A stretch of DNA of 14,207 nt from Bacteroidales bacterium. Lineage in GTDB: Bacteria > Bacteroidota > Bacteroidia > Bacteroidales > UBA932. Positions within the stretch are counted from its first letter, which is position 1, and the number at the start of each line of letters is the position of its first letter. The notes under the pieces are model-generated. The model saw only the letters and a program-made list of their open reading frames with translations. It was not told where the DNA came from and did not search any database. The stretch lies in NCBI GenBank assembly GCA_017651785.1, contig JAGCCD010000155.1, forward strand, positions 1 to 14,207, in the 5' to 3' direction. Of this stretch, positions 12,822-14,207 are shown piece after piece. The position numbers and the translations under genes are program-made.

Positions 12822-14207
12822 CAGTCTTTAGTTAATACCGGAGGTGGCAGAAGAGGACATTCCATTGCAGGCTCTCCGGGACGGTACATACCGGGCGCTC
12901 CGTTTGGATTCGCATCCCTCAGAGGGTCGTAGATGATATCCCTGGCCAAAAACTCATCAAAGTCGAATGCAGCTCCCGCATGCTCGAGGATGTGCCGGAC
13001 TATGAGTTCCCGCTGCCAGGTAGAGAAGTACAGGCGGTTGTCGTCCATCACGCTGATGAATTCGCTGCGCCAGCGGTTCAGGGCCGACACTTCCCCGCCC
13101 TGGAAAGAGCCGATACGCGAATAACGGGGATTTACGGCGATAAGTTCGTCACGCCTGGACAGCAGGTCTTCGTCCCAGGGCGTGGGGGAATAAGAGGCGG
13201 AAATGTTGAGTCCGATAGGAATCGGGTAGTTGTGACCGGAGATATAGGAGACCTTGGAATAGCTGCTTTCAAACCAGTATTCGTCGGCCAGGCGCCCGAA
13301 ACTGTGACCTCCGAATTCGTGAATCGCCACGTTGCGCCAGTCGCCGCGGTTTTTGCCTACCGATGCAAAATCTTCATCCGTCGTTTCACGGGTACCGGCA
13401 GAAGGGTCGCTGTCGCTCACTGCTATGACAGTCGCGTTCGGCCACACGATTCTCTTGCCGCCGGCATATGAAACCATGCAATAACCATGACTGTTGGAGC
13501 CCCAGTGGCAGATTCCGGCATACCGTGCGTCGTTCACAATGACAAGAATGGGGACTTCTTTACGATCCCACACGCCGTTAACTATGTCAGGGCAGTTGGC
13601 CTCTACGAAAGAATACAGGACAGACTGGTTCACCGCCATGTCGTTATAGCTGCTTACACCCCATTTGGACCCGAAATAAGTGTCGTGCGCCTCTGTGATG
13701 TGGCCGTTGCCGTCGGTGACTGAAGCGCCCGATTCATTTGAGGCGGCGGAAAGAATCCAGACGTTGAAGTATTCCTTGTAAGTTTTGTAGGGCTCGGTGT
13801 CGAACATCAAGTCCATTGCGCTGTGGGCAAGCATCTTATATTGGTCGAGCTCTTTCACCGTAAAGCCGTCGGGCACTACGGCGAGCGTTACCGGCTTGTA
13901 GCCGGAAGTAGCCTCGAAGTACAGCTCCGCCTCCGGTATTACATCGTCTCCGACGTCATAGAAACCGTTGTTCAGCGGGATGGAGCCGATATCAGTTATA
14001 TGCCCCCTCGTGAAAGTAAGGGAGGAAGAAGACACGGTGCGGTCCTCTCCTCCGGCATCGTAAAAGGTGAGCATGACGGGGCGGATGCCCGGAACCAGGG
14101 CAACATAATAGTCCGATCCGGAAACAAACGGTCCTTTCAGGGTGACAGTCTTATACTTTACATCAGAGTTGAAGTACCTTTCCGTTACGTACGGGACGCC
14201 GTCTTCC
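12821..14207 (-). CDS. Secreted IgA-type zinc peptidase M64, 5' end outside the window
   Basis: The frame is open to the right edge of the window, so 461 residues are visible and the N-terminus with its presumed signal peptide is missing. An internal ATG at 14074 is not a convincing start because coding sequence continues through it. The C-terminal 370 residues match peptidase M64 (IgA Peptidase M64 family): zinc site HEFGGHSFGRLADEY at 13321..13277 (two His, catalytic Glu, third ligand Asp), preceded by VIVNDARYAGICHW and followed by SVMDDNRLYFSTWQRE. The visible N-terminal 75 or so residues (YYVALVPGIRPVMLTFYDAGG... LTFTRGHITDIGSIPL) resemble fimbrillin/Mfa-like beta-sandwich strands of Bacteroidales surface proteins. 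It is coupled to the DUF2207 gene by a TGATG overlap. Its substrate is unknown; IgA cleavage cannot be assumed. Confidence 0.87.
   Translation of the reverse strand, partial: EDGVPYVTERYFNSDVKYKTVTLKGPFVSGSDYYVALVPGIRPVMLTFYDAGGEDRTVSSSSLTFTRGHITDIGSIPLNNGFYDVGDDVIPEAELYFEATSGYKPVTLAVVPDGFTVKELDQYKMLAHSAMDLMFDTEPYKTYKEYFNVWILSAASNESGASVTDGNGHITEAHDTYFGSKWGVSSYNDMAVNQSVLYSFVEANCPDIVNGVWDRKEVPILVIVNDARYAGICHWGSNSHGYCMVSYAGGKRIVWPNATVIAVSDSDPSAGTRETTDEDFASVGKNRGDWRNVAIHEFGGHSFGRLADEYWFESSYSKVSYISGHNYPIPIGLNISASYSPTPWDEDLLSRRDELIAVNPRYSRIGSFQGGEVSALNRWRSEFISVMDDNRLYFSTWQRELIVRHILEHAGAAFDFDEFLARDIIYDPLRDANPNGAPGMYRPGEPAMECPLLPPPVLTKD

Overview
The window looks like chromosomal DNA from a Bacteroidota, most likely a gut-type Bacteroidales. 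The signs are repeated promoter cores of the Bacteroidota type (TAnnTTTG about 20-40 nt before start codons, once with TTG exactly 19 nt upstream), weak or absent Shine-Dalgarno sequences, a membrane-anchored LytTR regulator, a short Omp85-type barrel, SPII-type lipoproteins and a peptidase M64. Genus cannot be fixed from the sequence. It holds ten complete genes and one truncated gene at each end. No tRNA, rRNA, IS element, phage gene or CRISPR array is visible, and no gap between genes exceeds 180 bases.

Left part (1-4051). Ten codons of a leftward gene sit at the very edge, behind a good promoter. Next is a leftward HxxxD acyltransferase of the condensation/alcohol acetyltransferase fold, divergent from a four-helix membrane protein with a C-terminal LytTR DNA-binding domain. 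Their shared intergenic region carries GTGAC boxes stepping at 22, 20, 22 and 44 bp, as expected for LytTR direct-repeat operators. A POTRA-less Omp85-type barrel follows under its own near-consensus promoter and ends at a strong bidirectional terminator.

Middle part (4067-8350, all leftward). A tightly packed four-gene operon runs in the order VanX-type D,D-dipeptidase lipoprotein, (p)ppGpp synthetase, (p)ppGpp hydrolase, APH-fold small-molecule kinase (junctions of +1 nt, +3 nt and a 14-nt overlap). The alarmone synthetase and hydrolase are separate proteins, both with intact catalytic residues. Upstream of it, behind its own terminator, is a lipoprotein alpha/beta hydrolase. The hydrolase and the operon share a near-identical 23-bp promoter block.

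Right part (8351-14207). Divergent from the hydrolase, a rightward pair encodes a lipoyl-less E2-type acyltransferase, whose usual active-site His is Glu, and an acyl-CoA synthetase. These probably act together in acyl activation and transfer. After a terminator, a leftward pair encodes a secreted M64 zinc peptidase with a fimbrillin-like N-terminal part (5' end outside the window) and a DUF2207 membrane protein with a Gly-rich tail, coupled by a TGATG stop/start overlap.

The best candidates for something undescribed are the dipeptidase-alarmone-kinase operon and the LytTR operator array.
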